A DNA stretch of 64,000 bases from Curtobacterium sp. MCBA15_009 (GCF_001864895.1 NZ_MJGO01000007.1:64513-128512); one strand, 5' to 3'; positions 54,464 through 64,000 are shown, counted from the first letter of the stretch. The notes: a model not told the origin generated them from the letters alone. Numbers and translations: made by a program.

Positions 54464-55609
54464 TCAACCGGCGAGGGCGCCGATGACGGTCGCCAGACGG
54501 TCGGTCAGGTACGCGACCCCGCGGCCGTTCGGGTGCAGCGCGCCCGCCTCGAGGTCGATGCGGCGCAGGTCGCCGGTGCCGGTCAGGGTGACGCCGGCGA
54601 CGTAGCGGTCGTCACGGGCGGCGCACGCGGAGTGCCCCGCGGTGTCCGCGAGCACGTCGACGAAGCGGACCCCGGCGGCGTCGGCCGCCGTGCGGGACAC
54701 CTCGTTCAGCTGCTCCTGCACGTCGTGCAGGTAGGCGACGTCCCGGTCGGTGAAGGGGAACGTGTCCGACGGGAACGAGCCCGTCAGCGACCCGAGGTCG
54801 AGCGCCGACCGGAAGCACCCCTTCGCCGGGGTGTGCTCGGCGTCGGGGAAGATCGCGGGGTACCCGAGGAACACCACGACGGCGTTCGGCGCCGCCCGTC
54901 GCACGGCGGCCAGGGTGTCGGCGACGCCGAGCGCGACCCGGGACTGGATCGTCACACCGAGCTGGTCGACGCCGTCCCGCACCAGGCTGCTCGCGCACGA
55001 CGGCGCGTCCCGGCCGGAGAACACCGGACCGTGCGCCGAGAGCGCCAGGCACGAGGCCGCGGTGCCGAACAGGTCCGCGTCGTTGCCGCCGATGGTCAGG
55101 GTGACGAGCCGGGTGCGGGTGGACAGTGCCTCGATCTGCGGCGGGACACCGGCGAACTGGTGTCCGGAGACGACGTCGGTGCTCGTGGCACCGGCGCACG
55201 TGACGTCGGTCAGGGCGAGCCCGAACCGCGCGGCCAGCCGGTGCGGGTAGTCCCGCGCCGACTGGACGCACGCGGTCGTCGGCAGACCGGTGAGCGGGCG
55301 GAGACCGTACGCGGCGGAGTAGGAGTCCCCGAGCGCGACGTACTCGCTGCCCGGCGGCAGGTCCGCGAGCGGCTCGGCCGGGTCCGACGTCACCGGGTAC
55401 GGCTGCGGCACCGGCCACATCGGGGCGGCCGACGCAGCGGTGCCGACGCCCGGTGCCGCCCCGGTGACGACCAGGCCGACGACGCTGAGCGCGGACAGCA
55501 CCGCGAGCAGCGTCCTGGTGGAGCGGAGCAGTTGCGGCCTCCGGGCGGGTCGGGATCGGGACGTGCGGGACGGGTCCGGGTCAGCGGCGTCCGAGACGAC
55601 GCTCGCCAC
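54464..55609 (-). CDS. Secreted SGNH/GDSL lipase-esterase
   Basis: A 381-residue secreted hydrolase. Arg-rich N-region, hydrophobic signal (about 31-60) and cleavage near ASAAP. Catalytic Ser96 in ALGDSYSAAYG, oxyanion GGND near 170, and His in ALHPNGRG near 357. No Asp precedes the His at -3, which fits the Streptomyces esterase type where a main-chain carbonyl substitutes. Six or more cysteines suggest disulfides. The GTG start overlaps the PRC-barrel gene end by 29 bp. Confidence 0.93.
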   Translation of the reverse strand: MASVVSDAADPDPSRTSRSRPARRPQLLRSTRTLLAVLSALSVVGLVVTGAAPGVGTAASAAPMWPVPQPYPVTSDPAEPLADLPPGSEYVALGDSYSAAYGLRPLTGLPTTACVQSARDYPHRLAARFGLALTDVTCAGATSTDVVSGHQFAGVPPQIEALSTRTRLVTLTIGGNDADLFGTAASCLALSAHGPVFSGRDAPSCASSLVRDGVDQLGVTIQSRVALGVADTLAAVRRAAPNAVVVFLGYPAIFPDAEHTPAKGCFRSALDLGSLTGSFPSDTFPFTDRDVAYLHDVQEQLNEVSRTAADAAGVRFVDVLADTAGHSACAARDDRYVAGVTLTGTGDLRRIDLEAGALHPNGRGVAYLTDRLATVIGALAG

Positions 55610-55937
55610 CGCTGCCCGTGCGGTACTCGAGGCCGTAGTGCTGGTACAGCACCGGCTCGGTCTCCGCCTCGAGCTGCCCGTCGGTCGGGATCGACGGAGC
55701 GTCCTTGACGAGCTTCTTCGGGAAGGTCACGCGCAGGTGCTTCGGCGTCACGGTCGCGCCGACGAGCGGCACGAACAGGAGCTTCTGGAAGCCGACCATG
55801 CCGGTCGTCAGCGCACCGAACGACGCCTCGGACGTCGCCGTGTCGTAGTAGATGCTCTCGAGCGTGCCGACCTTGTCGTCCGCCTCGTCGACGACCGGCA
55901 GGCCGATCCAGTCTCGGATGTCCGCAGCTTCGAACAC
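55581..55937 (-). CDS. PRC-barrel domain protein
   Basis: A 118-residue protein; the PRC barrel covers about residues 1-90 (IRDWIGLPVVDEADDKVGTL). A basic tail follows. PRC barrels occur in RNA-processing and photosynthetic proteins; the role of stand-alone copies is unknown. GTG start with GGAGGG upstream. Confidence 0.9.
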   Translation of the reverse strand: MFEAADIRDWIGLPVVDEADDKVGTLESIYYDTATSEASFGALTTGMVGFQKLLFVPLVGATVTPKHLRVTFPKKLVKDAPSIPTDGQLEAETEPVLYQHYGLEYRTGSGGERRLGRR

Positions 55938-55986
55938 GGGTGCTCCCTCCGAGCCCCCGGCGGGTCCGGGTGGCTCTCGGTCGACG

Positions 55987-56979
55987 CTACAGGCCGGTCG
56001 GCTGAGCGGTCACCCGGCTGACCCCGAGCCGGTCGACGGCGTCCAGCACGTCGGCCGCCTGCACGGCGAGGATCGCCGGGTCCGGGTCCTCGGCGAAGAC
56101 GTCGCCGCGCCGGACCGACGCGTCGGTCAGGACGATGTGCGGGCCGGAGGCCGGCGGGCCCCACGCCTCGGGCGGTGCCGGGCCGAACAGCACGACCGAG
56201 GGGACGCCGTAGGCGGTCGCGAGGTGCGCCGCCCCGGTGTCCACCGTGACGACGACGCGGGCGGCGGCGACCACGCCGGCGAAGTCCTGCAGTTCCAGGG
56301 AACCTGCCAGCACCGCCTCCGGCGCCAGCCCGGCCCCGTCGGCGACGGCAGCTGCGCGTTCGACGTCAGCCGAGCCTCCCGTCAGGACGACGTCGAGGCC
56401 GCGGTCGCGGAGTCCGCGCACCACCTCGGCGAAGCGGTCCGTCGGCCAGTGCCGGGCACCGTGGAAGGCACCCACGTGCACGACGGCGCCGTCCGCGGCG
56501 GCCGGCGGGGCCGCCGGACGGTCGATCGCGACGTCGTCGGCGTCGGCGGGGATCCCGTGCCAGGTGAGCAGGTCCGCCCACCGGTCGCGCTCGTGCACGC
56601 CCTCGGGCCACTCCGGTCCGTCGTAGCCGTGCGTCGGGTCGGCGTGCCCGATGACGCGACGGGGTGCGAGCGCGGCGATCAGGTCGGACGACTCCGGGCC
56701 GGCGCCGTGCAGGTTGACGGCGACGTCGACGGTCCCGGTCGGGACGGCGATCGGGTGGTCGAGTCCGTGCTGGGCGAGGTGCACGTCCACGCCGGACACG
56801 AGCTCGACGACGGGCGCGAGCCAGGCCGTCGTCGCGAGCGTGATGCGGTGGTCCGGGAAGGCACGACGCAGCGCCCGCAGCGCGGGGACGGCGACGAGCA
56901 GGTCGCCGAGCTTGATGGCACGGAGGACGAGGAGTTCGGGGCGGCCGTCGGACGGCGGCAGGCTCTCGAGGGCGGTCAC
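55987..56979 (-). CDS. Glycosyltransferase family 9 (heptosyltransferase-like)
   Basis: A 330-residue GT9 protein. The N-terminal LLVLRAIKLGDLLVAVPALR and C-terminal VVTVDTGAAHLATAYGVPSVVLFGP are the two Rossmann halves of the ADP-heptose:LPS heptosyltransferase fold. I chose the GTG at 56979 because TACCAT (56987-56992) lies 7 nt upstream; a GTG at 57012 would add 11 residues. It diverges from the rest of the heptose locus and probably uses its product. Confidence 0.92.
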   Translation of the reverse strand: MTALESLPPSDGRPELLVLRAIKLGDLLVAVPALRALRRAFPDHRITLATTAWLAPVVELVSGVDVHLAQHGLDHPIAVPTGTVDVAVNLHGAGPESSDLIAALAPRRVIGHADPTHGYDGPEWPEGVHERDRWADLLTWHGIPADADDVAIDRPAAPPAAADGAVVHVGAFHGARHWPTDRFAEVVRGLRDRGLDVVLTGGSADVERAAAVADGAGLAPEAVLAGSLELQDFAGVVAAARVVVTVDTGAAHLATAYGVPSVVLFGPAPPEAWGPPASGPHIVLTDASVRRGDVFAEDPDPAILAVQAADVLDAVDRLGVSRVTAQPTGL

Positions 56980-57080
56980 CGCCGCGATGGTAGACGGCAA
57001 CGCCTGGTGCACCGCGGAGCGACCGCGTTCCCTGGCTGTTCCTGGGGCACTGCACTGGTGGTCGTCGGTACGCCGGAGTC

Positions 57081-57659
57081 ATGCCCCTCGATCCGGACCG
57101 CACCGTGCGCGGCCTGCTCTTCGACCGCGACGACACCATCGTCGTGGACGTCCCCTACAATGCCGACCCGCACCTCGTGGTGCCCGTGCCCGGTGCCCGC
57201 CGCGCCGTCGAGCGCGCCCGTGCCGCCGGCCTGGCGGTCGGCGTCGTCACGAACCAGTCGGTCGTCGCCAAGGGCATGGCGACCCGTGACCAGGTCGACG
57301 CGACGAACGCCCGCGTCGACGAGCTCGTCGGTCCGTTCGACGTCTGGTGCGTCTGCCCGCACGACGCCGGCGACGACTGCGTGTGCCGCAAGCCGCGGCC
57401 GGGGATGGTGCTCGAGGCCGCGGAGCGTCTCGGCCTGCCGCCGGAGTCCCTCGTGGTCGTCGGCGACATCGGCGCCGACGTCGGAGCGGCCGAGGCGGCC
57501 GGTGCCCAGGGCGTCCTCGTGCCGACCCCGCGCACCCGGCAGCAGGAGGTGGACGCCGCGACCACCGTGGCCGGCGGACTCGACGAGGCCGTCGCCCTCG
57601 TGATCGCCCGCGCGGCCACCCGGCTCGCCGGTCCGGACGTCGCGGCGGCACGGGCGTGA
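57081..57659 (+). CDS. gmhB: HAD phosphatase, GmhB-like (heptose-1,7-bisphosphate phosphatase)
   Basis: A 192-residue HAD-IIIA enzyme. Catalytic Asp15 and Asp17 lie in FDRDDTI. The zinc loop CPHDAGDDCVCRKP is the GmhB signature. VVGDIGADVGAAEAAGA is motif IV. It should remove the C7 phosphate of heptose-1,7-bisphosphate. Histidinol phosphatase is the main alternative, but neighbours favour GmhB. Confidence 0.88.
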   Translation: MPLDPDRTVRGLLFDRDDTIVVDVPYNADPHLVVPVPGARRAVERARAAGLAVGVVTNQSVVAKGMATRDQVDATNARVDELVGPFDVWCVCPHDAGDDCVCRKPRPGMVLEAAERLGLPPESLVVVGDIGADVGAAEAAGAQGVLVPTPRTRQQEVDAATTVAGGLDEAVALVIARAATRLAGPDVAAARA

Positions 57660-58684
57660 GCCGGCCGCGCGTCCTCGTCGCCCGGCTCGACTCGTTCGGC
57701 GACGTGCTCGTCGCGGGCCCGGCCGTCCGTGCCGTCGCCGCCCGGGCCGCGCACGTCACGATGCTGTGCGGACCGCAGGGCGCGCCCGCCGGCGGTCTGC
57801 TGCCGGGCGTCGACAGCCTGCGGGTATGGGCGGCGCCGTGGGTGACCGAGACCGCACGCCCGATCGACGACGCGGTCCTCGCCGAGTTCCGCGCGCTCGT
57901 CGCCGAGGAACGCCCCGACGAGGCCGTCGTGCTGACGTCCTTCCACCAGTCCCCGCTGCCGCTCGCCGTGCTGCTGCGGCTGGCCGGTGTGCCCCGGGTG
58001 TCCGGTGCGTCCGTGGACCACCCCGGCTCGCTGCTCGACGTGCGCCTGCGCCCGGGCGAGGACCTGCCGGAGGAGATCCCCGAGCCCGAGCGCGCGCTGC
58101 GGATCGCGGACGCCGCCGGGTTCCCGCTGCCCGCGGGCGACGACGGCCGGCTCGCGGTGCTGACCGACGCGACCCTGCCCGACGCCGTCGCCGCGCTCGA
58201 CCGGTACGTCGTCGTGCACCCGGGGGCCAGCGTCCCTGCACGGTCCTGGCCGGAGTCCCACCACCGGGCGCTCGTGGCCGCCTACGCCGAGCGCGGCGTC
58301 CCCGTCGTCGTGACCGGCTCACCGGGCGAACGCGCCCTCACCGCCGCCGTCGCCGGGGAGACCGGCATCGACCTCGGCGGTCGCACGAGTCCGGCGGAGC
58401 TCGCCGCCGTCCTGGCGGGCGCCGAAGTGGTCGTCGTCGGCAACACCGGGCCGGCCCACCTCGCCGCCGCGGTCGGTGCCTCGATCGTCAGCCTGTTCTC
58501 CCCCGTCGTGCCCGCGGCGAAGTGGGCGCCGTACGCACCGCACGTCGAACTGCTCGGCGACCAGGGTGCGGCGTGCCGCCTCAGCCGCGCCCGCGAGTGC
58601 CCCGTCCCCGGGCACCCGTGCCTGTCCACGGTGCGCGTCGAGGACGTCCTGGAAGCGCACGATCGGCTGCTCCTCCGCGCTTGA
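57656..58684 (+). CDS. Glycosyltransferase family 9 (heptosyltransferase-like)
   Basis: A 342-residue GT9 protein with VLVARLDSFGDVLVAGPAVRA at the start and VGNTGPAHLAAAVGASIVSLFSP near 262, the nucleotide-heptose binding half. CRLSRARECPVPGHPCL near the end has three cysteines, as in many GT9. The GTG overlaps the gmhB stop by 4 nt. Likely donor: ADP-heptose. Confidence 0.92.
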   Translation: MSRPRVLVARLDSFGDVLVAGPAVRAVAARAAHVTMLCGPQGAPAGGLLPGVDSLRVWAAPWVTETARPIDDAVLAEFRALVAEERPDEAVVLTSFHQSPLPLAVLLRLAGVPRVSGASVDHPGSLLDVRLRPGEDLPEEIPEPERALRIADAAGFPLPAGDDGRLAVLTDATLPDAVAALDRYVVVHPGASVPARSWPESHHRALVAAYAERGVPVVVTGSPGERALTAAVAGETGIDLGGRTSPAELAAVLAGAEVVVVGNTGPAHLAAAVGASIVSLFSPVVPAAKWAPYAPHVELLGDQGAACRLSRARECPVPGHPCLSTVRVEDVLEAHDRLLLRA

Positions 58685-58821
58685 CGGATGGACCGGAGAA
58701 GTCTGCGGGGCAGCCCAGAAGCCAGTGCGTAGCGTCCGGCGAAGGCCCGGTCCGCGTCCCGAGTCCTCCGGACGGACGCTCGCGGGCCCTCACGACCCTC
58801 TCGACCCGAACGGAAGCACGC

Positions 58822-59823
58822 ATGCGGATCCTCGTCTGGCACGTCCACGGCGGCTGGATGGACGCCTTCGTCCGCGGACAGCACGAGTACCTCATCCCGA
58901 CCACCCCGGCCCGGGACGGCTGGGGCCTCGGCCGCGGCGGCCGAGCCTGGCCCGACAACGCGATCGAGATCGACCCGGCCGACGTCGCCGACGCCGAGGT
59001 CGACGTCGTCGTCCTCCAGCGCACCGAGGAGTACGACGAGGCCCGTCGCCTGCTCGGCGGCCGCGACGTGCCGATGGTCTTCGTCGAGCACAACGCGCCC
59101 CGCGTCGACGTGCCGAACAGCCTGCACCCGTTCCGCGACCGTGACGACCTGACGATCGCGCACGTGACGCACTGGAACGCGCTCATGTGGGACTGCGGGA
59201 ACACCCGCACCACCGTCGTCGAGCACGGCGTCGTCGACCCGGGCCCGCTGTACTCCGGCACGCTCGACCGACTCGGCGTCGTCATCAACGAACCCGTCCG
59301 CCGCAACCGCGTCGTCGGCACCGACCTGCTCCCCCGGTTCGCGGCCGTCGCACCGGTCGACGTCTGGGGCATGGGCGCCGAGCGCCTGCCCGAGCTCGGC
59401 TTCGGCGACCGCGTGGTCGCGCTGGGCGACGTGCCGAGCGACCCGATGCACGCCGCGCTCGCGGAGCGTCGTGCCTACGTGCACCCGAACCGGTGGACCT
59501 CGCTCGGCCTGTCGCTCATCGAGGCCATGCACATGGCGATGCCCGTGCTGGTGCTCGCCACCACGGACGCCGCCAGGACCGTGCCCCCGGAAGCCGGGGC
59601 GGTCTCGACCGACGTCGAGGACCTGGTACGCGCCGCGGCCGTGCTGCTCGACGACCCGGACGAGGCCCGACGCCGGGGCGCGGTCGCGCGCGCGGCCGCC
59701 CTCGCCCGCCACGGACTCGGTCGCTTCACCGCCGACTGGGACGACCTGCTCGACGACGCCGTCGACCGGGCGGCACGACGGAACCGCGCGACGGGAGCCG
59801 CGCTCGAAGGGAGCCTGCGATGA
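58822..59823 (+). CDS. Glycosyltransferase, GT-B fold
   Basis: A 333-residue protein. Start [19 protein letters not shown], a short N-half, then a C-terminal Rossmann half with [22 protein letters not shown], the donor-site ExxxxxA type motif of GT4-like enzymes. The ATG follows GGAAG after a 137-bp gap with its own TAGCGT hexamer (58730-58735). It overlaps the next gene by 4 nt. Donor and acceptor unknown. Confidence 0.88.
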   Translation: MRILVWHVHGGWMDAFVRGQHEYLIPTTPARDGWGLGRGGRAWPDNAIEIDPADVADAEVDVVVLQRTEEYDEARRLLGGRDVPMVFVEHNAPRVDVPNSLHPFRDRDDLTIAHVTHWNALMWDCGNTRTTVVEHGVVDPGPLYSGTLDRLGVVINEPVRRNRVVGTDLLPRFAAVAPVDVWGMGAERLPELGFGDRVVALGDVPSDPMHAALAERRAYVHPNRWTSLGLSLIEAMHMAMPVLVLATTDAARTVPPEAGAVSTDVEDLVRAAAVLLDDPDEARRRGAVARAAALARHGLGRFTADWDDLLDDAVDRAARRNRATGAALEGSLR

Positions 59824-61157
59824 GGATCGCGATGGTGTCCGAGCACGCGAGTCCGCTCGCCGTGCTCGGCGGAGTGGACGCCGGCGGGCAGAACGTGCAC
59901 GTCGCCGAGCTGTCCGGGGCACTCGCCGACCGTGGCCACCAGGTCACGGTGTACACGCGGCGCGACGACGCCGAGCAGCCCGTCCGGGTGCTCCTGCGTC
60001 CGGGCGTCGAGGTCGTGCACGTCGACGCCGGGCCCGCCCGACACGTGCCGAAGGACGACCTGTTCCCCTACATGGGCACGTTCGCGGCGGTGCTCGCCGC
60101 CGAGTGGTTCGTCGACCGTCCGGACGTCGTGCACACCCACTTCTGGATGTCCGGGCACGCGGCCCTCGAGGCCGTCACGCAGGTGCAGACCCGCACCGGC
60201 GGCGTCCGCATCCCGGTCGTGCACACCTTCCACGCCCTCGGCGTCGTCAAGCGGCGCCACCAGGGGTCGGCGGACACGAGCCCCGACGAGCGCGAGTGGG
60301 TCGAGCCGGCCGTCGGCCGCACCGTCGACCAGGTCATCGCGACCTGCTCCGACGAGGCCTTCGAGCTGAAGACCCTCGGCGTGCCGCTGCAGCGCATCTC
60401 CGTCGTGCCGTGCGGCGTCGACACCACCCTGTTCCGGCCGGACGGCCCCGTCGAGGCACGCGGCCGCGCCCTGCGGGTGCTCACCGCGTCGCGTCTCGTG
60501 CAGCGCAAGGGCGTCGGCACGACCATCGCCGCGATCGCCGAACTCGTCCACCAGGGCCGCGACGTCGAGCTCGTCGTCGTCGGCGGTGCCGGTGTCGCCG
60601 GTGCCGACCTGGTCGACGACCCGGAGTACCAGCGGCTCGACGCCCTGGCCCGCTCGCTCGGCATCCGCGACCACGTGTCCTTCCGCGGGCAGCTCGGCCA
60701 GCACGACATGCCCGAGGTCTACCGCAGCGCCGACGTCGTCGTGTGCGCCCCCTGGTACGAGCCGTTCGGCATCGTGCCGCTCGAGGCCATGGCCTGCGGA
60801 CGCCCGGTCGTCGCCTCGAGCGTCGGCGGCCTCATCGACACCGTCGTCGAGGACCGCACCGGCCTGCACGTCCCGCCGCGCGACGAGGCCGCGGTCGCCG
60901 CCGCCGTCGGTGCGCTGCTCGACGACCCGGAGCGCCGCGAGGCCTACGGCCGCGCCGGACGGGAGCGTGCCGAGTCGCGCTACACCTGGCAGAAGGTCGC
61001 CGCCGACAGCGAGCGCGTCTACGAGCGGCTCCTCGCCGGGGCCGTCCCCGCCGCGACCGCACCCACCACGGCCGCACGCACGCGTGCGACCGGATCCCCC
61101 ACCCACGCCGGCCGGGTCGCCCGTGCCGCACAGCCGACGGAGCGGAGCGCACGATGA
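59820..61157 (+). CDS. Glycosyltransferase family 4
   Basis: A 445-residue GT4 of the MshA/sucrose-synthase-like kind: [20 protein letters not shown] at the start, [23 protein letters not shown] and the donor motif [19 protein letters not shown] disordered Ala/Thr/Arg-rich tail of about 40 residues follows. The ATGA overlap with both neighbours shows one operon. Confidence 0.93.
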   Translation: MRIAMVSEHASPLAVLGGVDAGGQNVHVAELSGALADRGHQVTVYTRRDDAEQPVRVLLRPGVEVVHVDAGPARHVPKDDLFPYMGTFAAVLAAEWFVDRPDVVHTHFWMSGHAALEAVTQVQTRTGGVRIPVVHTFHALGVVKRRHQGSADTSPDEREWVEPAVGRTVDQVIATCSDEAFELKTLGVPLQRISVVPCGVDTTLFRPDGPVEARGRALRVLTASRLVQRKGVGTTIAAIAELVHQGRDVELVVVGGAGVAGADLVDDPEYQRLDALARSLGIRDHVSFRGQLGQHDMPEVYRSADVVVCAPWYEPFGIVPLEAMACGRPVVASSVGGLIDTVVEDRTGLHVPPRDEAAVAAAVGALLDDPERREAYGRAGRERAESRYTWQKVAADSERVYERLLAGAVPAATAPTTAARTRATGSPTHAGRVARAAQPTERSAR

Positions 61158-61777
61158 CCATCGACCAGCAGACCGGGATCGACGAGCAGACGACCACCGC
61201 GAGCGGACGCGCGGTGCTCGACCACATCGCCGCGTCGGTCCCCGTGATCGCGTCGCTCGTCGACCACCACGGCCACATCGCCGACTGGGCCGACGACATC
61301 GCCGCGCGACTCGTCGCCGGCCGTCGCCTGCTCGCCGCGGGCAACGGCGGGTCCGCCGCCGAGGCGCAGCACCTGACCTCCGAGCTCACCGGCCGCTTCG
61401 ACGGTGACCGGCCAGCCTACTCGGCGATCTCCCTGCACGCCGAGACCTCAGCCGTGACCGCGATCGGCAACGACTACGGCTTCGACCAGGTGTTCGCCCG
61501 CCAGGTGTCGGCGCACGCCCGCGCCGGCGACGTCGTCGTCCTGCTCACCACGAGCGGGAAGAGCCCGAACCTGCTCCGCGCCGCCGAGGCCGCCCGCGCC
61601 GTCGGGGCCCGGACCATCGCCATGACAGGTCCCCGCCCGAACCCCCTCGCCGACGCCGTCGACGACGTCATCGCCATCGAGGGGCCGTCCGCACACGTGC
61701 AGGAGGCCCAACTCGTGCTCGTGCACGCCCTGTGCCGGGCCATGGAGCCCGCGCTGCGCCGAGGCGGCCGCCGATGA
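61154..61777 (+). CDS. gmhA: Sedoheptulose-7-phosphate isomerase
   Basis: A 207-residue SIS-domain isomerase. [35 protein letters not shown] and [13 protein letters not shown] are the GmhA substrate-binding loops, and the conserved His in [13 protein letters not shown] completes the site. It converts sedoheptulose-7-phosphate to D-glycero-D-manno-heptose-7-phosphate, the first step of the pathway. Overlaps both neighbours by 4 nt. Confidence 0.94.
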   Translation: MTIDQQTGIDEQTTTASGRAVLDHIAASVPVIASLVDHHGHIADWADDIAARLVAGRRLLAAGNGGSAAEAQHLTSELTGRFDGDRPAYSAISLHAETSAVTAIGNDYGFDQVFARQVSAHARAGDVVVLLTTSGKSPNLLRAAEAARAVGARTIAMTGPRPNPLADAVDDVIAIEGPSAHVQEAQLVLVHALCRAMEPALRRGGRR

Positions 61778-63174
61778 GCGCCCGGTCGGTCCAGCCGGCT
61801 CGGACGCTCCGCATCGCCGTCGTCGGCGACACGCTGCTCGACGTCGACGTCTCCGGCACGAGCGAACGGCTCAGCCCCGACGCCCCGGTGCCCGTGGTCG
61901 ACGTGACGACCGACGATCGCCGCGCCGGTGGGGCCGGTCTCGTCGCGACGATGCTCGCGCGGGACGGCCACGACGTCACCCTGGTCACCGTGCTCAGCGA
62001 CGACATCCGCGCGCAGGAGATCCGCGACCTGCTGCCGGACGTCACGATCGTCGAGGGTCCGTCGGGTGCACCGACGCCGGTCAAGACCCGCGTGCGCGTC
62101 GTCGACCACGCCCTCGTCCGCATCGACGAGGGCTGCGCGACCCCGCCCGTGCCGGACGTCACCGACGCGATGACCGCGGTACTCGACACCGTCGACGCCG
62201 TCGTCGTCGCCGACTACGGTCGCGGCGTCGCGTCGGCCGAGGCCATGCGCGCCGCACTGACCGCCACCGCGTCGCGCATCCCCGTCGTGTGGGACCCGCA
62301 CCCGAAGGGCGCGGCACCGGTCCGCGGGGTCGCCGTCGCCACGCCGAACGCCTCGGAGGCGCGCCGGTTCACCGACCTGCCGGGTGAGGGCGTGCCCTTC
62401 GCCACCGTCGCCGCCGCGACCCTCGTCGAGCGCTGGGGCGCCGGCGCGGTCGCCGTGACGCTCGGCGACCGCGGCGCGATCGTCGCCGACGACCGGTCCG
62501 GCAGCCGCTTCGTGCCCGCACCCTCCGTCACCGCCGGCGACCCGTGCGGCGCCGGCGACCGGCTCGCCGCCGGCGTCGCCGTGGCGCTCGCCTCCGGTCT
62601 CGACGTCGCCGACGCCGTGACCGCGGGTGTCGAGGCGGCCTCGGAGTACCTGGCCGCCGGCGGCGTCACCGCGCTCTTCGCCGACGCCGGCCCGGCACCG
62701 ATCGCCGTGCCCGGTGCGGACCGCGACGCCCTCCGCGTCGTGCACGACGTCCGGAGCGCCGGCGGCACCGTCGTCGCGACCGGCGGCTGCTTCGACCTGC
62801 TGCACGCCGGACACGCCCGCACGCTGTCCGCGGCGCGGGCGCTCGGCGACTGCCTCGTGGTCTGCCTGAACTCCGACGACTCGGTCCGAGCGCTGAAGGG
62901 CCCCGACCGGCCGATCATGACCCAGGACGACCGGGTCGAGCTCCTCCTCGCCCTGGACTGCGTCGACGCCGTCGTGGTGTTCGACGAGCAGACCCCGGAC
63001 GAGGCCCTGCGCCGCTTCCGCCCCGACGTCTGGGCGAAGGGCGGCGACTACACCGCGGCCGAACTGCCCGAGTCGGCGACGCTCGCCGAGTGGGGCGGGC
63101 GCGTCGTCACCGTGCCGTTCCACCCGGGTCGCTCGACGACCCGGCTGGCAGCGGCCCTCGAACACGTCGGCTGA
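61774..63174 (+). CDS. hldE: Bifunctional heptose-7-phosphate kinase / heptose-1-phosphate nucleotidyltransferase
   Basis: A 466-residue fusion. Residues 1-310 are a PfkB-type kinase with DPCGAGDRLAAG near 255; residues 330-466 are a cytidylyltransferase-fold domain with GGCFDLLHAGHARTL (HxGH) near 340 and VWAKGGDYTA. This is the HldE architecture (about 477 residues in E. coli), giving ADP-D-glycero-beta-D-manno-heptose. The ATG overlaps gmhA by 4 nt. Confidence 0.94.
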   Translation: MSARSVQPARTLRIAVVGDTLLDVDVSGTSERLSPDAPVPVVDVTTDDRRAGGAGLVATMLARDGHDVTLVTVLSDDIRAQEIRDLLPDVTIVEGPSGAPTPVKTRVRVVDHALVRIDEGCATPPVPDVTDAMTAVLDTVDAVVVADYGRGVASAEAMRAALTATASRIPVVWDPHPKGAAPVRGVAVATPNASEARRFTDLPGEGVPFATVAAATLVERWGAGAVAVTLGDRGAIVADDRSGSRFVPAPSVTAGDPCGAGDRLAAGVAVALASGLDVADAVTAGVEAASEYLAAGGVTALFADAGPAPIAVPGADRDALRVVHDVRSAGGTVVATGGCFDLLHAGHARTLSAARALGDCLVVCLNSDDSVRALKGPDRPIMTQDDRVELLLALDCVDAVVVFDEQTPDEALRRFRPDVWAKGGDYTAAELPESATLAEWGGRVVTVPFHPGRSTTRLAAALEHVG

Positions 63175-63259
63175 CCGACACCTCCCCGCCGGTCCGCCGG
63201 CGGAACCGCACGACGTCACTGCACCACGTCCCCACGAAGTCCTGATGCAAAGGAACCAC

Positions 63260-63964
63260 ATGCCCGTCCCCACCACCCCGATCGGCCGCGTCCTCGTCAC
63301 CGGCGGCGCCTCCGGACTCGGCGCCGCGGTCGTCGCGGCCGTCACCGAGGCCGGCGGCACCCCGATCGTGCTCGACCTGCGCGTCGACGCGGTCGCCGAC
63401 GGCGTCGACGCCGTCGCGGTCGACGTCTCCGACACCGAGGCCGTCGAGCAGGCCGTCCGGGACGCCGCCGAGCGCCACGGCGGCCTCGACGCGGTCGTCA
63501 CCGCCGCGGGCATCGACACCCCCGCACCGATCGACGCCATCTCGTCGGGCAAGTGGGAGCAGATCGTCGCGGTCAACCTCATCGGCACCGCCTCGGTCGT
63601 GCGCGCCGCACTGCCCGCGCTCGAGGCCACCCACGGCCGCGTCGTGACCGTCTCGTCGTCGCTCGCCCTGCGCGGCGTCGGCCACGGCACCGCCTACTCC
63701 GCGTCGAAGTTCGGCGTGCGCGGCTTCTCGCAGGCCCTCGCCGCCGAGACCGCGGGCCGCATCGGCGTCACGAACGTCATCCCCGCCGGCATGCGGACGA
63801 ACTTCTTCGCCGACCGCACCGAGCAGTACAAGCCGGGCCCGGACGCCCAGCTCATCGAGCCGGAGTACGTCGCCAACTCGATCATCTTCGCCCTGTCGCA
63901 GCCGGCCGGCTGCGAGATCCGCGAGCTCTCGATCATGCCCGCCACGGAGCCGAGCTGGCCGTAG
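63260..63964 (+). CDS. Classical short-chain dehydrogenase/reductase
   Basis: A 234-residue classical SDR with TGGASGLG (14-21), a degenerate TAAGI in place of NNAG, catalytic Ser in VSSSLAL and YSASKFGVRG. It is not an HldD-type epimerase, which is an extended SDR of about 310 residues. The ATG at 63260 has AAAGGA upstream, 85 bp after hldE. It may modify a sugar or be unrelated. Confidence 0.92.
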   Translation: MPVPTTPIGRVLVTGGASGLGAAVVAAVTEAGGTPIVLDLRVDAVADGVDAVAVDVSDTEAVEQAVRDAAERHGGLDAVVTAAGIDTPAPIDAISSGKWEQIVAVNLIGTASVVRAALPALEATHGRVVTVSSSLALRGVGHGTAYSASKFGVRGFSQALAAETAGRIGVTNVIPAGMRTNFFADRTEQYKPGPDAQLIEPEYVANSIIFALSQPAGCEIRELSIMPATEPSWP

Positions 63965-64000
63965 GCCCCTCGCCCCACGGGAACGCGACAGGACCCCGCG

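Overview
The window is high-GC DNA whose gene content fits a Gram-positive actinobacterium, most likely a Microbacteriaceae member close to Curtobacterium. The phylum-level evidence is RbpA, a ctaE-qcrCAB respiratory block with a di-haem QcrC and an adjacent trpD, an Rv0805-type phosphodiesterase, an LAYTG surface anchor, a HspR-type HAIR box, and many GTG or TTG starts. The family-level call is inference from gene order and protein style. I see no rRNA, tRNA, CRISPR array, insertion sequence or phage gene.

Layout. 1-6.0 kb: rbpA, an SPFH/NfeD pair, two SDR-type proteins, a Nudix hydrolase, small membrane and acidic proteins, and a TetR regulator with two operator-like sites. 6.0-11.1 kb: divergent dhaK-dhaL-dhaM (PTS-dependent dihydroxyacetone kinase) and glpF-glpK (glycerol uptake and phosphorylation), sharing two identical palindromes. 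11.3-17.9 kb: trpD, ctaE-qcrC-qcrA-qcrB, and a cyclic-nucleotide phosphodiesterase. 17.9-18.4 kb: an array of 51-bp palindromes. 18.4-25.1 kb: a Stealth phosphotransferase, a GDSL esterase, a DUF2867 fusion, deoC, a ROK kinase and an AbiEi-like protein.

25.1-34.2 kb is one long minus-strand run, yebC-ruvC-ruvA-ruvB-yajC-secD-secF-rhodanese-rel. 34.4-37.2 kb holds an AAA+ ATPase translationally coupled to a TPR membrane protein. 37.3-42.2 kb: apt-thrS-HIT-pdxS-pdxT. 42.2-43.8 kb is mostly non-coding, with 117-bp tandem repeats and small ORFs. 43.8-55.9 kb: a heat-shock-type ClpC, a YbaK deacylase, a second YidC, an MFS transporter behind a CebR-like box, a sortase-anchored repeat protein, a Nudix hydrolase, a secreted lipase and a PRC-barrel protein.

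55.9-64.0 kb is a polysaccharide locus: a GT9 gene, then divergently gmhB-like phosphatase, GT9, GT, GT4, gmhA, bifunctional hldE and an SDR. It encodes the enzymes for an ADP-heptose-type sugar plus four glycosyltransferases, in an organism that should lack LPS. This is the most interesting metabolic system in the window.

At sequence level two themes recur. First, many genes carry a TAnnnT -10 hexamer exactly 6-7 nt before an ATG or GTG, which implies leaderless mRNAs. Second, gaps after genes are occupied by several unrelated families of repeated palindromes: 51 bp, 55 bp, 117-bp units, and paired 15-mers.
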